Shown here in pieces: positions 7,618-14,576 of a DNA stretch of 14,576 nt; within the stretch, counting starts at the first letter, position 1; every line of letters begins with the position of its first letter. Both the position numbers and the translations under genes were made by a program. The notes beneath the pieces were generated by a model. The model worked only from the letters and a program-made list of their open reading frames with translations, ran no database searches and had not been told where the DNA came from. Source of the DNA: Methanobacteriota archaeon (GTDB taxonomy: Archaea > Thermoplasmatota > Poseidoniia > Poseidoniales > Poseidoniaceae); NCBI GenBank assembly GCA_002728035.1, contig PBUZ01000072.1, forward strand, positions 1-14,576, written 5' to 3'.

Positions 7618-9236
7618 GGCTCGCTTTCATCACGGTCGAGGATACGCTTCACCATCGCCAAGCCTTGACGCTCACCATCGGCTTTCTCTTCTTTGCGCCA
7701 ACTTGAGGGGTGAAGCACGATGATGGCCGTCAACAATTCAAGACGACCAAACCACATCAATAGCGAGGAAAACAGCAACGAGCCCGAATTCATGCTCGCC
7801 CATGTCGCAGTTGGGCCGTATGCACCCAACGCAGGACCCGTGTTTCCAAGTCCAGACGCTGCAACAGAGAAAATCGTTTCAAACGACTCGCCAGGCATCA
7901 TCATGGCCAGCATGATGCATGAGAAACCAAACAACAACACCCAGATGAACAACATCCCGACGACGAGACTGACTTGCTTTTGCTCAACGACTTCTTTGTT
8001 CATACGAATGATGTGAATTTTTCGTGGTTGAGAAATACGGGCGAGTTCACGGAAGGCAACTTTGACACCGATGCGAATCCGCATCAATTTGAGACCACCG
8101 CTCGTCGAGCCCGCACATGCACCAACGATCATCAGCAACAACAAGACAATTCGTGCCACACCGGGCCATTGACCATAATCTGCAGAAGCATAACCCGTGG
8201 ATGTGCCGATGGAAAGGACATGGAAAAGGGTGTCAAGGAATGCTTGCCCTGCAGACATGCCGACCAGGACCAATGAAATGCAAATCACGGTTACGGCACC
8301 TGCGAGGTAATAGACGTAGGTTCGAAACTCTTCGTCTTTCCATGCAGCCCCGAAATCTCCCGTCCCAAACAACCACATCAACGTGAAATTCACACCGGCC
8401 AAAAACATAAAGACGATAATGATCAATTCAATCACTGAAGAATCGTAGTAGGCAATACTCGCATCCCTCGTTGAGAATCCACCGCTGGGCATCGTGGTGA
8501 AGGCGTGGTTCACCGCATCAAACACGGTCATGCCACCAATGAACTTCAACGCCAACATTTCAACGAAGGTCAACAAGAGGTAGAGTCCCCAAAGCGCCAT
8601 GGCAGTTTGACGCAATTTGGGTCGCAAGCGAGAGAGGGAGGGCCCTGTGAGTTCTGCACGCGCAAGCGCCATCCCCCCGCCGATGATTCGCGAGAGGACC
8701 AACATGCCCAGCATCACGACCCCCATACCGCCCAACCATTGCGTCAATGAGCGCCAAAGGAGCAAGCCTCGAGGTTGTGCATTGATGCAATCCGCCGTGG
8801 TTCCGGGGATGCAATTTGGACTCATATTGTGGGAGATGACCGTGGCTCCGGAAGTGGTGAATCCAGACATGGATTCAAACCAAGCGTTCACGAAACCACG
8901 CATGATATCAATCGCCTCGGCGTCAACGGTAAACGGTCCAACGAAGACGCCACCGAACCAATAGGGGAGTGAACCGATAAACACCGTGATGGGCCAAACA
9001 AGGCCAACGCCGACGAAGGCCTCGAGGTCACGCAATCGTGATGCAGAGTCTGTTCGGGTGAACAATCCCAGCATGCACGAACCGACAACGCCGCTGATGA
9101 GAATCGCTGGCAAAAACGCCTGAACCGCCAATTGCCAATTGTCCAAGATGGCGGTGATGATGCCACAAACGGTCAACGGCACGATCAAGGCCAGCAAGGT
9201 CCAGCCAAGAATCAAATGGAGCACATCGAAGCGCAT
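7599..9236 (-). CDS. trkH: TrkH-family potassium uptake channel subunit
   Basis: TrkH is the membrane subunit of the Trk potassium transporter and is gated by the TrkA RCK protein. The 545-residue product has the four-repeat membrane/pore/membrane plan of the TrkH/KtrB family. Selectivity-filter loops are visible: SGFTTSGA (124-131), TTMPSGGFSTRD (247-258), SIGTSTGYA (342-350) and SGLGNTGP (461-468). The CAGSTSGGLKLMRI stretch (374-387) matches the intramembrane gate loop. An N-terminal hydrophobic segment precedes the repeats, as in TrkH, and the last 30 residues are hydrophilic. ATG 9236 is chosen because GGTG lies 5 nt upstream; GTG 9242 is possible and would create a 4-nt overlap with trkA. 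With ATG 9236 the gene starts 2 nt after the trkA stop, so the two are probably translated from one message. Its last codons are antisense to the end of rfcL. Confidence 0.95.
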   Translation of the reverse strand: MRFDVLHLILGWTLLALIVPLTVCGIITAILDNWQLAVQAFLPAILISGVVGSCMLGLFTRTDSASRLRDLEAFVGVGLVWPITVFIGSLPYWFGGVFVGPFTVDAEAIDIMRGFVNAWFESMSGFTTSGATVISHNMSPNCIPGTTADCINAQPRGLLLWRSLTQWLGGMGVVMLGMLVLSRIIGGGMALARAELTGPSLSRLRPKLRQTAMALWGLYLLLTFVEMLALKFIGGMTVFDAVNHAFTTMPSGGFSTRDASIAYYDSSVIELIIIVFMFLAGVNFTLMWLFGTGDFGAAWKDEEFRTYVYYLAGAVTVICISLVLVGMSAGQAFLDTLFHVLSIGTSTGYASADYGQWPGVARIVLLLLMIVGACAGSTSGGLKLMRIRIGVKVAFRELARISQPRKIHIIRMNKEVVEQKQVSLVVGMLFIWVLLFGFSCIMLAMMMPGESFETIFSVAASGLGNTGPALGAYGPTATWASMNSGSLLFSSLLMWFGRLELLTAIIVLHPSSWRKEEKADGERQGLAMVKRILDRDESEPQNKVI

Positions 9237-9238
9237 GA

Positions 9239-10651
9239 TCACACCTTGAATTTCTTCTGTGCATCTGCCACACGGTCCTTGAGACAGAAGACCACCATGC
9301 GGTCGTTTTCAAGGAGAAGCTGTTCTGCATCTGGACGGAGTGATTCCCAAGAACCGTCAAGGCTCATTCGTTTGATGAATGCAGGTGCCATCCAATCAGG
9401 CAATTGTGCCTCTGCAAGTGTCTTACCGGCAAATTTTGCACGCTCGGTCACCTGGAGGGTGATGCCAACAACGTTCGGAATTTCCGCCAGCAGAGCGTAA
9501 TGCCCTGACAGGCTTTGGTGAATGTACGTCAACATGTTGTTGACGGCGACCCGGTGTCGGTCAACTGCAAAGGAAATACCCATTCGTTGGGTGACTTTTA
9601 CCAAATCAGCATCGTACAACATCAACCCCGTGTGCGGCACGCCCAAATCCGACATCATGAGGACGGCTGCGATGTTTGCATGGTCACCGTCAAGTGCACT
9701 GAGCGCCACATCGTATTGGTCGATGGATATCTCTTCAAGGATGGAGCGATCAAGATGGTCACCATGGATAACTTCCATCTTGGGGTGTCCACCAATTTTG
9801 GAACCAGCCAATTGATTTGCCAAGTGAAGTTCACGCTCCAAAACGGTGACCGTTGCGCCATGGTCCAACCAGTCTTGGGCCATTTTCGTACCGATCGATG
9901 AAGCGCCGACAATGACCACTCTCGGCTCCTCTGGGAAGTAGGAGACTTCGTGACCAAACGTGATGAGGGCGGGATTGAACTGGTCCACATCAACGACGGC
10001 AACCGCAATCCTGTCACCCGGCTCAAGGACAGAATCATCGTTTGGAATGAAACTCTTCATCCCATCCCGCTTCACACCGACGATGTTTGGAAGGCCGTGA
10101 ACGAAATCCTCCTTGACGTCACGGAGGGGGCGCCCAACAATGTTCCTCGCCGATTCACCGATGTCAAATTCAAGCACGAACGCATTGTGCTCAAAACTGA
10201 TCACCTCTTCAATGTCCGTTGAGCGCAGGCCTGCATTCAACCGACGAATGGCACCGTGAAGTGGATTCACGATGTGGTCGACATTGGCCCATTCCTGAAG
10301 GTAGCCCTCTTTGTACTCGCCAACAAAACTCGTATCCCGAAGACGACAAATACTCGTAAGGCCGTCTTTACCGTCCTTGTTGCTGTTGGCGTGTTCTGCT
10401 ATAGAACAGGCAATGAGGTTCGATTCGTCGGAGGGTGTAGCGGCCACAAACACAGCGGCATTTTGGATGCCTGCCTCAAGCAAGGTTTCTCTGGAAGTGA
10501 TGTTTCCGTGAACGACAAGGCAATCCAAGGACTGTGCGTTTGCAACCGCCCTTGAATCATGGTCAACGATGACCAAATCGTATTTTTCACTCGCCAAGGC
10601 TTTCGCCAAGGCAATTCCAACCCGTCCTGCACCACCGATGATCAAACGCAT
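9239..10651 (-). CDS. trkA: TrkA, cytoplasmic NAD-binding regulator of the Trk potassium channel
   Basis: TrkA forms a cytoplasmic ring under TrkH and gates it in response to nucleotides. The 470-residue protein is a tandem of two RCK units, the length expected for TrkA. The first Rossmann fold has G7-A-G9-R-V-G12 followed by an acidic residue at the end of strand 2 (D30), a classic NAD-binding pattern. The second (about 244-272) reads GASSIG, with serine replacing the middle glycine and E272 at the acidic position, so nucleotide binding there may be altered. RCK-C lobes follow each fold (about 150-225 and 390-468). The ATG at 10651 has GGTGA 5 nt upstream. The transglutaminase-like gene ends 9 nt before the start and trkH begins 2 nt after the stop, consistent with one operon. 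Confidence 0.94.
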   Translation of the reverse strand: MRLIIGGAGRVGIALAKALASEKYDLVIVDHDSRAVANAQSLDCLVVHGNITSRETLLEAGIQNAAVFVAATPSDESNLIACSIAEHANSNKDGKDGLTSICRLRDTSFVGEYKEGYLQEWANVDHIVNPLHGAIRRLNAGLRSTDIEEVISFEHNAFVLEFDIGESARNIVGRPLRDVKEDFVHGLPNIVGVKRDGMKSFIPNDDSVLEPGDRIAVAVVDVDQFNPALITFGHEVSYFPEEPRVVIVGASSIGTKMAQDWLDHGATVTVLERELHLANQLAGSKIGGHPKMEVIHGDHLDRSILEEISIDQYDVALSALDGDHANIAAVLMMSDLGVPHTGLMLYDADLVKVTQRMGISFAVDRHRVAVNNMLTYIHQSLSGHYALLAEIPNVVGITLQVTERAKFAGKTLAEAQLPDWMAPAFIKRMSLDGSWESLRPDAEQLLLENDRMVVFCLKDRVADAQKKFKV

Positions 10652-10655
10652 GTGT

Positions 10656-10660
10656 TCACC
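10656..10660 (-). promoter_or_regulatory. Ribosome-binding site of trkA
   Basis: On the minus strand GGTGA lies directly after the stop codon of the upstream transglutaminase-like gene and 5 nt before the trkA ATG. This is a strong archaeal Shine-Dalgarno match. It fits reinitiation or coupled translation within the operon. Confidence 0.6.
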
Positions 10661-12250
10661 TCAACCCAACGCTTCGGCGTATTTCTTGACCTTGAATGAG
10701 CCGCCAGAGAGTTCCGCTTCGCCGATTGTCTCAAAGCTACGAATACGGTCAATCGAACCACCACCACCGTAGGTGATGCTTTTCACAGGATGATAGTACT
10801 CGTAGACGGCTTGACCTGAGGCATCGGCTTCTTCCACCCAGTCGAGGTAAGCGGTTGGTGTTGAGAGCAACCATTTGTTGTTCACGACGTCAACCTGGGC
10901 ATCAACAAAGCACGTTTGCAACACGATGTTGTGTTCCTCGCACCAAGCCTTGCTCATTGGAAGTTGAATGTATCCCCAAGCGTGGGCTTCCCAACCCTCA
11001 TTTGAGAAAAACGGGTCGCCAAGAATGCCAAATGCATACCATCCGGGCACACCACGGGTGCGCAGGATGCTAAAGAAGGCGTTCGTTTGTTCGTCGCAAT
11101 CCCCCGTTTGTGCAGCCAGACATTCAGGTCCTGAGCGAGCGGTGACCGGTGCGAGCCGGTCGTAAGTGACCGCCGAGTGCAGGTAGTCAAAGGTTGCACG
11201 GGCGAAGCCGTATGCGTTCTCGGTCTTTCCTTCGGGCAACGTCATGGCGATGGCATCTGCAGTTGAAAGGACGAGAGCGTCTTCCCCGTTGATGGCCCAG
11301 CCACCGTTTGAACCACGGTCATACCATTTCCCACCTCCAAAGTCCGAGGCACGAACGCCGTTACCACGGGTTGCCAAATCTGCAAACGTTCCAGAGTTCT
11401 CCATGTTGATGCCGAGTTCTTTTCCAACCACCCAATCAGGTACTCGTCCATCATCCCACCATGAATAGGAGGTTGATTTCACCTGTATCACAAAGGAATA
11501 TCGGACTTGGTCACCACCGTTCATGTTCACTCGAACTTTGACGCATTTCGCCACGGGGCATTCGTTTTCATCGGAACCAACGGCAGGCCACCACACTTCA
11601 TGACCAGCAGCGGTGGTGATTCTGTCATCGTGATTGCGGTCGGGCAAACCATCCACAGGCACATTGATTTCGGCACCTGCAACGACGATCGTCAGTTTCA
11701 AGGTTTCTTGAATCGTAACAGCAGGCGCTGGTTCAGTACCGTCCGTATACGCGAGTTGGGTTGCCCCTGAAAGCGATGAACGGAATGCAGGCGGAATCAA
11801 AATATTCTCGGTCACCGCACCGGTACCTGTCCCACTCATGGTCACATCAGAATTTTTCGAGAGGGTGAAACTGGCTTCGTTGGGATACACGTGATAAGGT
11901 GCGAGTTGGGATTGAAGAAATTCATCGACGCCTCCAAATTCACCAAACACGGCTTCTTGTGCTTGCGGTGAAAGCATCACGAAGGCCACGAGGCCAAGCA
12001 TAGCGAGGCTTCGAAAACGGTTCTTTCGCCGCTTCATGATGTTTCGTTGGCGACCTGTATGCGTTTGTACAACACCCCGCTTTGAGGGTTTTTTCGCCAT
12101 TTTGTAGGTCGATTCCTTCTTGCCTTTTTGCATAAATTGTTGCTCGAGGCGATAACTCGAACGATCACCCTTGGGTAGCACGCGCCCACAGGAATAGCAA
12201 ATCGTATCGCCCGGCAGCGTAGCACTTCGGCAATAAGGGCATGCACCCAT
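10661..12250 (-). CDS. Membrane-anchored transglutaminase-like protein with N-terminal zinc ribbon
   Basis: The 529-residue protein has three parts. Residues 1-25 form a zinc ribbon (C4, C7, C18, C21). A strongly basic stretch (42-80, with KRRKNRFR) is followed by one membrane segment (about 81-96), predicting a cytoplasmic N-terminus and an external C-terminus. The outer part holds a transglutaminase-like fold. GDCDEQTNAFF (383-393) supplies catalytic Cys385, EAHAW supplies His423, and Asp450 or Asp454 in FVDAQVD completes the likely Cys-His-Asp triad. Residues 345-365 (AYGFARATFDYLHSAVTYD) match the helix that usually precedes the catalytic core. Members of this superfamily are cysteine proteases, peptide cyclases or crosslinking enzymes; the substrate here is unknown. 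It is the first gene of an apparent operon with trkA and trkH, 9 nt from trkA. Domain calls are good; the role, including any link to potassium uptake, is not known. Confidence 0.85.
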   Translation of the reverse strand: MGACPYCRSATLPGDTICYSCGRVLPKGDRSSYRLEQQFMQKGKKESTYKMAKKPSKRGVVQTHTGRQRNIMKRRKNRFRSLAMLGLVAFVMLSPQAQEAVFGEFGGVDEFLQSQLAPYHVYPNEASFTLSKNSDVTMSGTGTGAVTENILIPPAFRSSLSGATQLAYTDGTEPAPAVTIQETLKLTIVVAGAEINVPVDGLPDRNHDDRITTAAGHEVWWPAVGSDENECPVAKCVKVRVNMNGGDQVRYSFVIQVKSTSYSWWDDGRVPDWVVGKELGINMENSGTFADLATRGNGVRASDFGGGKWYDRGSNGGWAINGEDALVLSTADAIAMTLPEGKTENAYGFARATFDYLHSAVTYDRLAPVTARSGPECLAAQTGDCDEQTNAFFSILRTRGVPGWYAFGILGDPFFSNEGWEAHAWGYIQLPMSKAWCEEHNIVLQTCFVDAQVDVVNNKWLLSTPTAYLDWVEEADASGQAVYEYYHPVKSITYGGGGSIDRIRSFETIGEAELSGGSFKVKKYAEALG

Positions 12251-12269
12251 GATGGTTGGCTCGGCTGGC

Positions 12270-12281
12270 GTCGTATAACGC
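12270..12281 (-). promoter_or_regulatory. Candidate TATA element of the transglutaminase-trkA-trkH operon
   Basis: TTATAC (12278-12273, minus strand) lies 23-28 nt upstream of the first ATG of the operon. A start site about 26 nt downstream would coincide with the ATG and give a leaderless message, in keeping with no clear Shine-Dalgarno site before that ATG. A second A/T stretch, GGTATTTTGG, lies about 17 nt further upstream. Confidence 0.4.
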
Positions 12282-12302
12282 TTGCTCCAAAATACCCCGC
12301 AT

Positions 12303-12318
12303 TTGGTTCAAGAACCAA
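12303..12318. repeat. 16-bp perfect palindrome upstream of the trk operon
   Basis: TTGGTTC (12303-12309) and GAACCAA (12312-12318) are perfect inverted copies around AA. The site lies 53-68 nt upstream of the operon's first ATG and about 25-45 nt upstream of the candidate TATA element, a position typical of a dimeric activator or other regulator site. It could instead be part of the 3' end of the upstream membrane-protein transcript. Confidence 0.5.
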
Positions 12319-12337
12319 GAAAGCAAGAAAAATGCTT
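12318..12337 (-). terminator. Possible T-rich terminator after the orphan membrane-protein gene
   Basis: About 35 nt after the membrane-protein stop, the minus strand carries a pyrimidine-rich run with TTTTT (12332-12328), TTT and TT. AAGCA and TGCTT flank the T-run as a weak 5-bp stem (12337-12333 with 12325-12321). Archaeal terminators are often such T-rich stretches. Confidence 0.35.
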
Positions 12338-12371
12338 CAAATCATTCTCAGGGCATTGAGTAATTAACTGC

Positions 12372-13163
12372 TCACTCTTCTTCAAATGTGCCAGTTTCCA
12401 ATATCTGGGGGGAAACGGCCGATTCTGCACGTCGTTCACGCTCCTGTTCAGCCCATAGACGGCGCAAACGACGACGGCCTTCTTTGGGCACGGATTCCCA
12501 AATCCAAGTTTCCGCCGAAGGATTCGCCAACACGATGAACGGAAGAATAAACACCCAACCGATGGGCTGGAACACCACAAAATATACCGCTACCAAGAGG
12601 GATGCTCTCCAGAACGCAGAGCGAAGAACTGCACCCCATCGACGATCCTGCAGCATCATATGACCGTGGCGTGCGGTGATGAGGGCTTCAGCGCGAGGCG
12701 TCATGATGGAGATGAGGGCCACATTGAGCAAACCGATGGGTGTGTAGGTTCCCTCGAATTCAAACATTCGAAACATCATGACCATCGCGACCATACCGCC
12801 GATGGCAAGTCCAAGGGCCCACCCACTGGTTGGTTGTGAACCGCCCTTGCGGACACGTTTTCTGCGTAGGAGGAGATGGGAAAAAACGGAAGCAAACAAC
12901 ACGACGGCCATGAGGGAGAAGATGTTCAGGCCGGTGTAAACGCTGTCTTCGGACAACACGGTGGTGTAGTACGGGCGAAACAACATACCGTCGGCCATCA
13001 CGGCATAAACACCGCCGAGGACAATACCCCAGAACACTTGGTTCCAAGCGGTAGGAAGGTCGTAAAATCCCGCGTATTTCGTCATCACACCTCGCCAGCC
13101 AAGGGTCATGCCGACAAGCGCACAGAAACTCGAGAGTTGAAACAACACGAGTTCTGAAACCAT
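12372..13163 (-). CDS. Unrecognised multi-pass membrane protein
   Basis: I do not recognise this family. From ATG 13163 the product is 263 residues with about six or seven hydrophobic segments, near residues 3-22, 41-59, 78-98, 113-133, 139-155 and 183-213. A basic loop (RRKRVRKG, about 100-107) lies between segments 3 and 4. The C-terminus is hydrophilic: arginine-rich (REGRRRLRRLWAEQERERR-like region) and then acidic, ending in FEEE. No catalytic motif stands out. ATG 13163 is preferred because GGGGTG lies 3 nt upstream and the first membrane segment starts at once. ATG 13181 and ATG 13238 are in-frame alternatives, but the latter leaves only 14 nt before the divergent arsA start. A T-rich stretch after the stop suggests it is transcribed separately from the trk operon. 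Coding is supported by one long frame of consistent membrane-protein composition; the function is unknown. Confidence 0.75.
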   Translation of the reverse strand: MVSELVLFQLSSFCALVGMTLGWRGVMTKYAGFYDLPTAWNQVFWGIVLGGVYAVMADGMLFRPYYTTVLSEDSVYTGLNIFSLMAVVLFASVFSHLLLRRKRVRKGGSQPTSGWALGLAIGGMVAMVMMFRMFEFEGTYTPIGLLNVALISIMTPRAEALITARHGHMMLQDRRWGAVLRSAFWRASLLVAVYFVVFQPIGWVFILPFIVLANPSAETWIWESVPKEGRRRLRRLWAEQERERRAESAVSPQILETGTFEEE

Positions 13164-13252
13164 ACCCACCCCTGCATGCATCCCTTCATGAAACCGTTGG
13201 CTGGAAATGCCATAGGGGTGTGATTCAAACACCTCCACCGTTTCGCCGTATC
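13164..13252. other. Divergent intergenic region between the membrane-protein gene and the ArsA-family gene
   Basis: This 89-nt gap must carry the promoters of both divergent genes. I see no good TATA element; TTCAAA (13225-13230), about 25 nt before the ArsA-family ATG, is the best weak candidate. No ribosome-binding site precedes that ATG, so its message may be leaderless. GGGGTG precedes the membrane-protein start. Confidence 0.4.
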
Positions 13253-14512
13253 ATGGCACGACTCCTTTTGTTTGGCGGCAAGGGAGGTGTAGGGAAGACC
13301 ACCACTTCTTGCGCGACGGCTGTTTGGCTGGCAGATGCTGGGTTGAAGGTGCTTCTCGTCTCGAGTGACCCCGCCCATTCCACCTCCGATTCCTTGGATG
13401 TCGCTCTCGGCCCGGAGCCGGTCGAGGTTGCGGGTGTCCCTGGCCTTTATGGCTTGGAGATGGACCCTGAAGCAAAACTCTCCAACCTGCTTCCCAAAGT
13501 GGGCGAGGCGATGAACAACATGGGCAGCGGAGGCTTTGGTGGGCTCGGCGGCCTCGGCATGATGTTGGACCCCTCGGCGAAAGACGAACTTGAGGATGTC
13601 AAATCCGACATCAAAACCGCCGACATGATCCTGCCTGGCTTGGATGAAGCCCTCGCCTTTGATGAATTGCTTCGGCACATGGAAAATCCGACATGGGACG
13701 TCGTTGTCTTCGACACTGCACCCACGGGCCACACCCTTCGCTTCCTCTCGCTACCTGAACTCATTGAAGCTTGGTCGGGTCGCTTGATTCGCCTGATGCG
13801 GGTCTCGGGAGGACTTCGCTCCATGCTCTTTGGACGTAAGGAAAGCGAAGCCATGAAGGAAGAACTCGAACGGTTTCGCCGACGCGTGTTGCATGTTCGA
13901 CGAGTTCTCAGCGACCCTGCAACCTCTTCGTTCACCCTCGTGACCATCCCTGAGCGCATGGGTGTCAACGAAACGTTGCGTGCTTACGAATCGCTCCTTG
14001 ATTACAACCTACCCATCGGTGGTTGCTTGGTGAACCGAATCACGCCAGAATTTGACCACCCGTTCCTCCAAAAACGTCGTGAACAAGAACTTGGGCGAAT
14101 TGCTGAACTTGAAGCATCCCTCCAAGGCGTGAATGTCGGCCAAATGGAATTGGCGGATACCGAAATCGTAGGGGTTGACGCTCTGCGAGAGATTGGACAC
14201 CTTCTGTACGGTGAAGCCACAATCATCGATGACACCATTGGGCCACATGAGGTTGGAAACGTGCTTCAGCATGCAATTCACAGAGGGATGGTGACCGAGA
14301 TGGATGACCAACATGAACGTATTCTCTTGCACTTTCCTGGCCTTGAGCGCAGCGACCTCTCGTTGCGAAGCGAGGAAGGCATCCTCTATGTCGGTGTGAA
14401 CGGGCGGGAGCAAGCTATCCCAACACAAACACCTGTCAAAGCGAGTCAAGTCAAGGCATCGCTCGAGGGAGACGTCCTCTCCTTGCTGGTACCTCGCTCG
14501 GCATCTTCGTGA
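13253..14512 (+). CDS. ArsA/Get3-family ATPase with C-terminal HSP20-like domain
   Basis: Family members are dimeric ATPases that shuttle tail-anchored membrane proteins (Get3/TRC40) or drive arsenite export (ArsA). The 419-residue product starts directly with the fold at ATG 13253. It shows the deviant Walker A GGKGGVGKT (8-16) with its signature Lys10, switch I SSDPAHS (37-43) and switch II DTAPTGHTLR (154-163). PGLDEALAF (128-136) is the conserved helix after switch I. The CxxC zinc motif of eukaryotic Get3 is absent; the only cysteines are C20 and C258. A glycine/methionine-rich stretch (90-104) lies in the client-binding helical region. Residues about 350-413 form a beta-rich segment matching the HSP20-like domain found on many prokaryotic ArsA proteins. 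No other arsenic gene is nearby, so a targeting or chaperone role is more likely than arsenic resistance. GTG 13220 is also in frame but adds an unlikely leader. Confidence 0.92.
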   Translation: MARLLLFGGKGGVGKTTTSCATAVWLADAGLKVLLVSSDPAHSTSDSLDVALGPEPVEVAGVPGLYGLEMDPEAKLSNLLPKVGEAMNNMGSGGFGGLGGLGMMLDPSAKDELEDVKSDIKTADMILPGLDEALAFDELLRHMENPTWDVVVFDTAPTGHTLRFLSLPELIEAWSGRLIRLMRVSGGLRSMLFGRKESEAMKEELERFRRRVLHVRRVLSDPATSSFTLVTIPERMGVNETLRAYESLLDYNLPIGGCLVNRITPEFDHPFLQKRREQELGRIAELEASLQGVNVGQMELADTEIVGVDALREIGHLLYGEATIIDDTIGPHEVGNVLQHAIHRGMVTEMDDQHERILLHFPGLERSDLSLRSEEGILYVGVNGREQAIPTQTPVKASQVKASLEGDVLSLLVPRSASS

Positions 14513-14550
14513 GGGCATGGGTTGAAATGGGGCTACCATGACGCCCTCAC

Positions 14551-14576
14551 ATGGCTCTTGAAGGCTTGTCGAGAGG
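14551..14576 (+). CDS. Possible start of the next gene, resembling the N-terminus of archaeal SRP54; cut by window edge
   Basis: ATG 14551 opens a frame that reads MALEGLSR to the window edge. Archaeal SRP54 proteins often begin with a Met-Val/Ala-Leu-x-x-Leu pattern, which this fits. Only eight residues are visible, no ribosome-binding site precedes the ATG, and the only weak A/T stretch at TATA distance is TTGAAAT (14522-14528). Placement next to a Get3-family gene would make sense for protein targeting, but both the gene and its identity are tentative. Confidence 0.25.

Noticed and set aside
13164..13238. Longer start (ATG 13238) for the orphan membrane protein
   Set aside because: It would leave 14 nt to the divergent gene and add a polar stretch before the first membrane segment. 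ATG 13163 has a ribosome-binding-like GGGGTG.
13220..13252. Upstream GTG start for the ArsA-family gene
   Set aside because: It adds a proline-rich leader of 11 residues before MARLLLFGGKGG, whereas ArsA/Get3 proteins begin close to the P-loop strand. It would also reach into the region where the longest version of the divergent membrane protein starts.
13106..13732. 208-codon minus-strand frame across the start of the ArsA-family gene
   Set aside because: It is antisense to the P-loop and switch regions of a clearly conserved gene and shows no domain of its own.
1..14576. CRISPR arrays, insertion sequences, tRNA or rRNA genes
   Set aside because: I looked for regularly spaced repeats, terminal inverted repeats with a transposase, and cloverleaf-like segments with CCA-side pairing, and saw none. 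This was by eye, so a short diverged element could have been missed.

Overview
The window looks like a piece of a euryarchaeal chromosome. The main evidence is an archaeal replication factor C large subunit, an archaeal/eukaryal-type single-chain glycyl-tRNA synthetase, an ArsA/Get3-family ATPase, and short GGTGA-type ribosome-binding sites next to TATA-like elements. Dense packing, mixed ATG/GTG starts and this gene content fit a marine planktonic lineage such as Poseidoniales (Marine Group II). That placement is inference from style and content; no 16S rRNA gene is present.

Layout. (1) Positions 1-4187, minus strand: a 2[4Fe-4S] ferredoxin gene followed by a very long Lhr-type helicase gene that runs off the left edge. 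(2) Positions 4305-7617, plus strand: glycyl-tRNA synthetase, then the clamp-loader large subunit, separated by a short gap with a perfect hairpin. (3) Positions 7599-12250, minus strand: an apparent operon read right to left, made of a zinc-ribbon/one-TM/transglutaminase-like protein, then the potassium-uptake regulator TrkA, then the potassium channel TrkH. The trkH end overlaps the end of the clamp-loader gene tail to tail. (4) Positions 12372-13163, minus strand: an unrecognised multi-pass membrane protein. It is divergent from (5), 13253-14512, plus strand: an ArsA/Get3-family ATPase with a C-terminal HSP20-like domain. The last bases may hold the start of another gene whose first residues resemble archaeal SRP54.

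How the genes fit together: Lhr and RFC-L belong to DNA repair and replication, GlyRS to translation, and TrkA and TrkH form one potassium-uptake system. ArsA, and SRP54 if real, belong to membrane-protein targeting or chaperoning. There are no mobile elements, CRISPR arrays, rRNAs or tRNAs that I can see. Every gap between genes is under 300 bases. No clear new multi-gene defence or metabolic system is evident. The least explained pieces are the zinc-ribbon transglutaminase joined to the trk genes, the orphan membrane protein, the ferredoxin-Lhr pairing and the C-terminal extension of Lhr.
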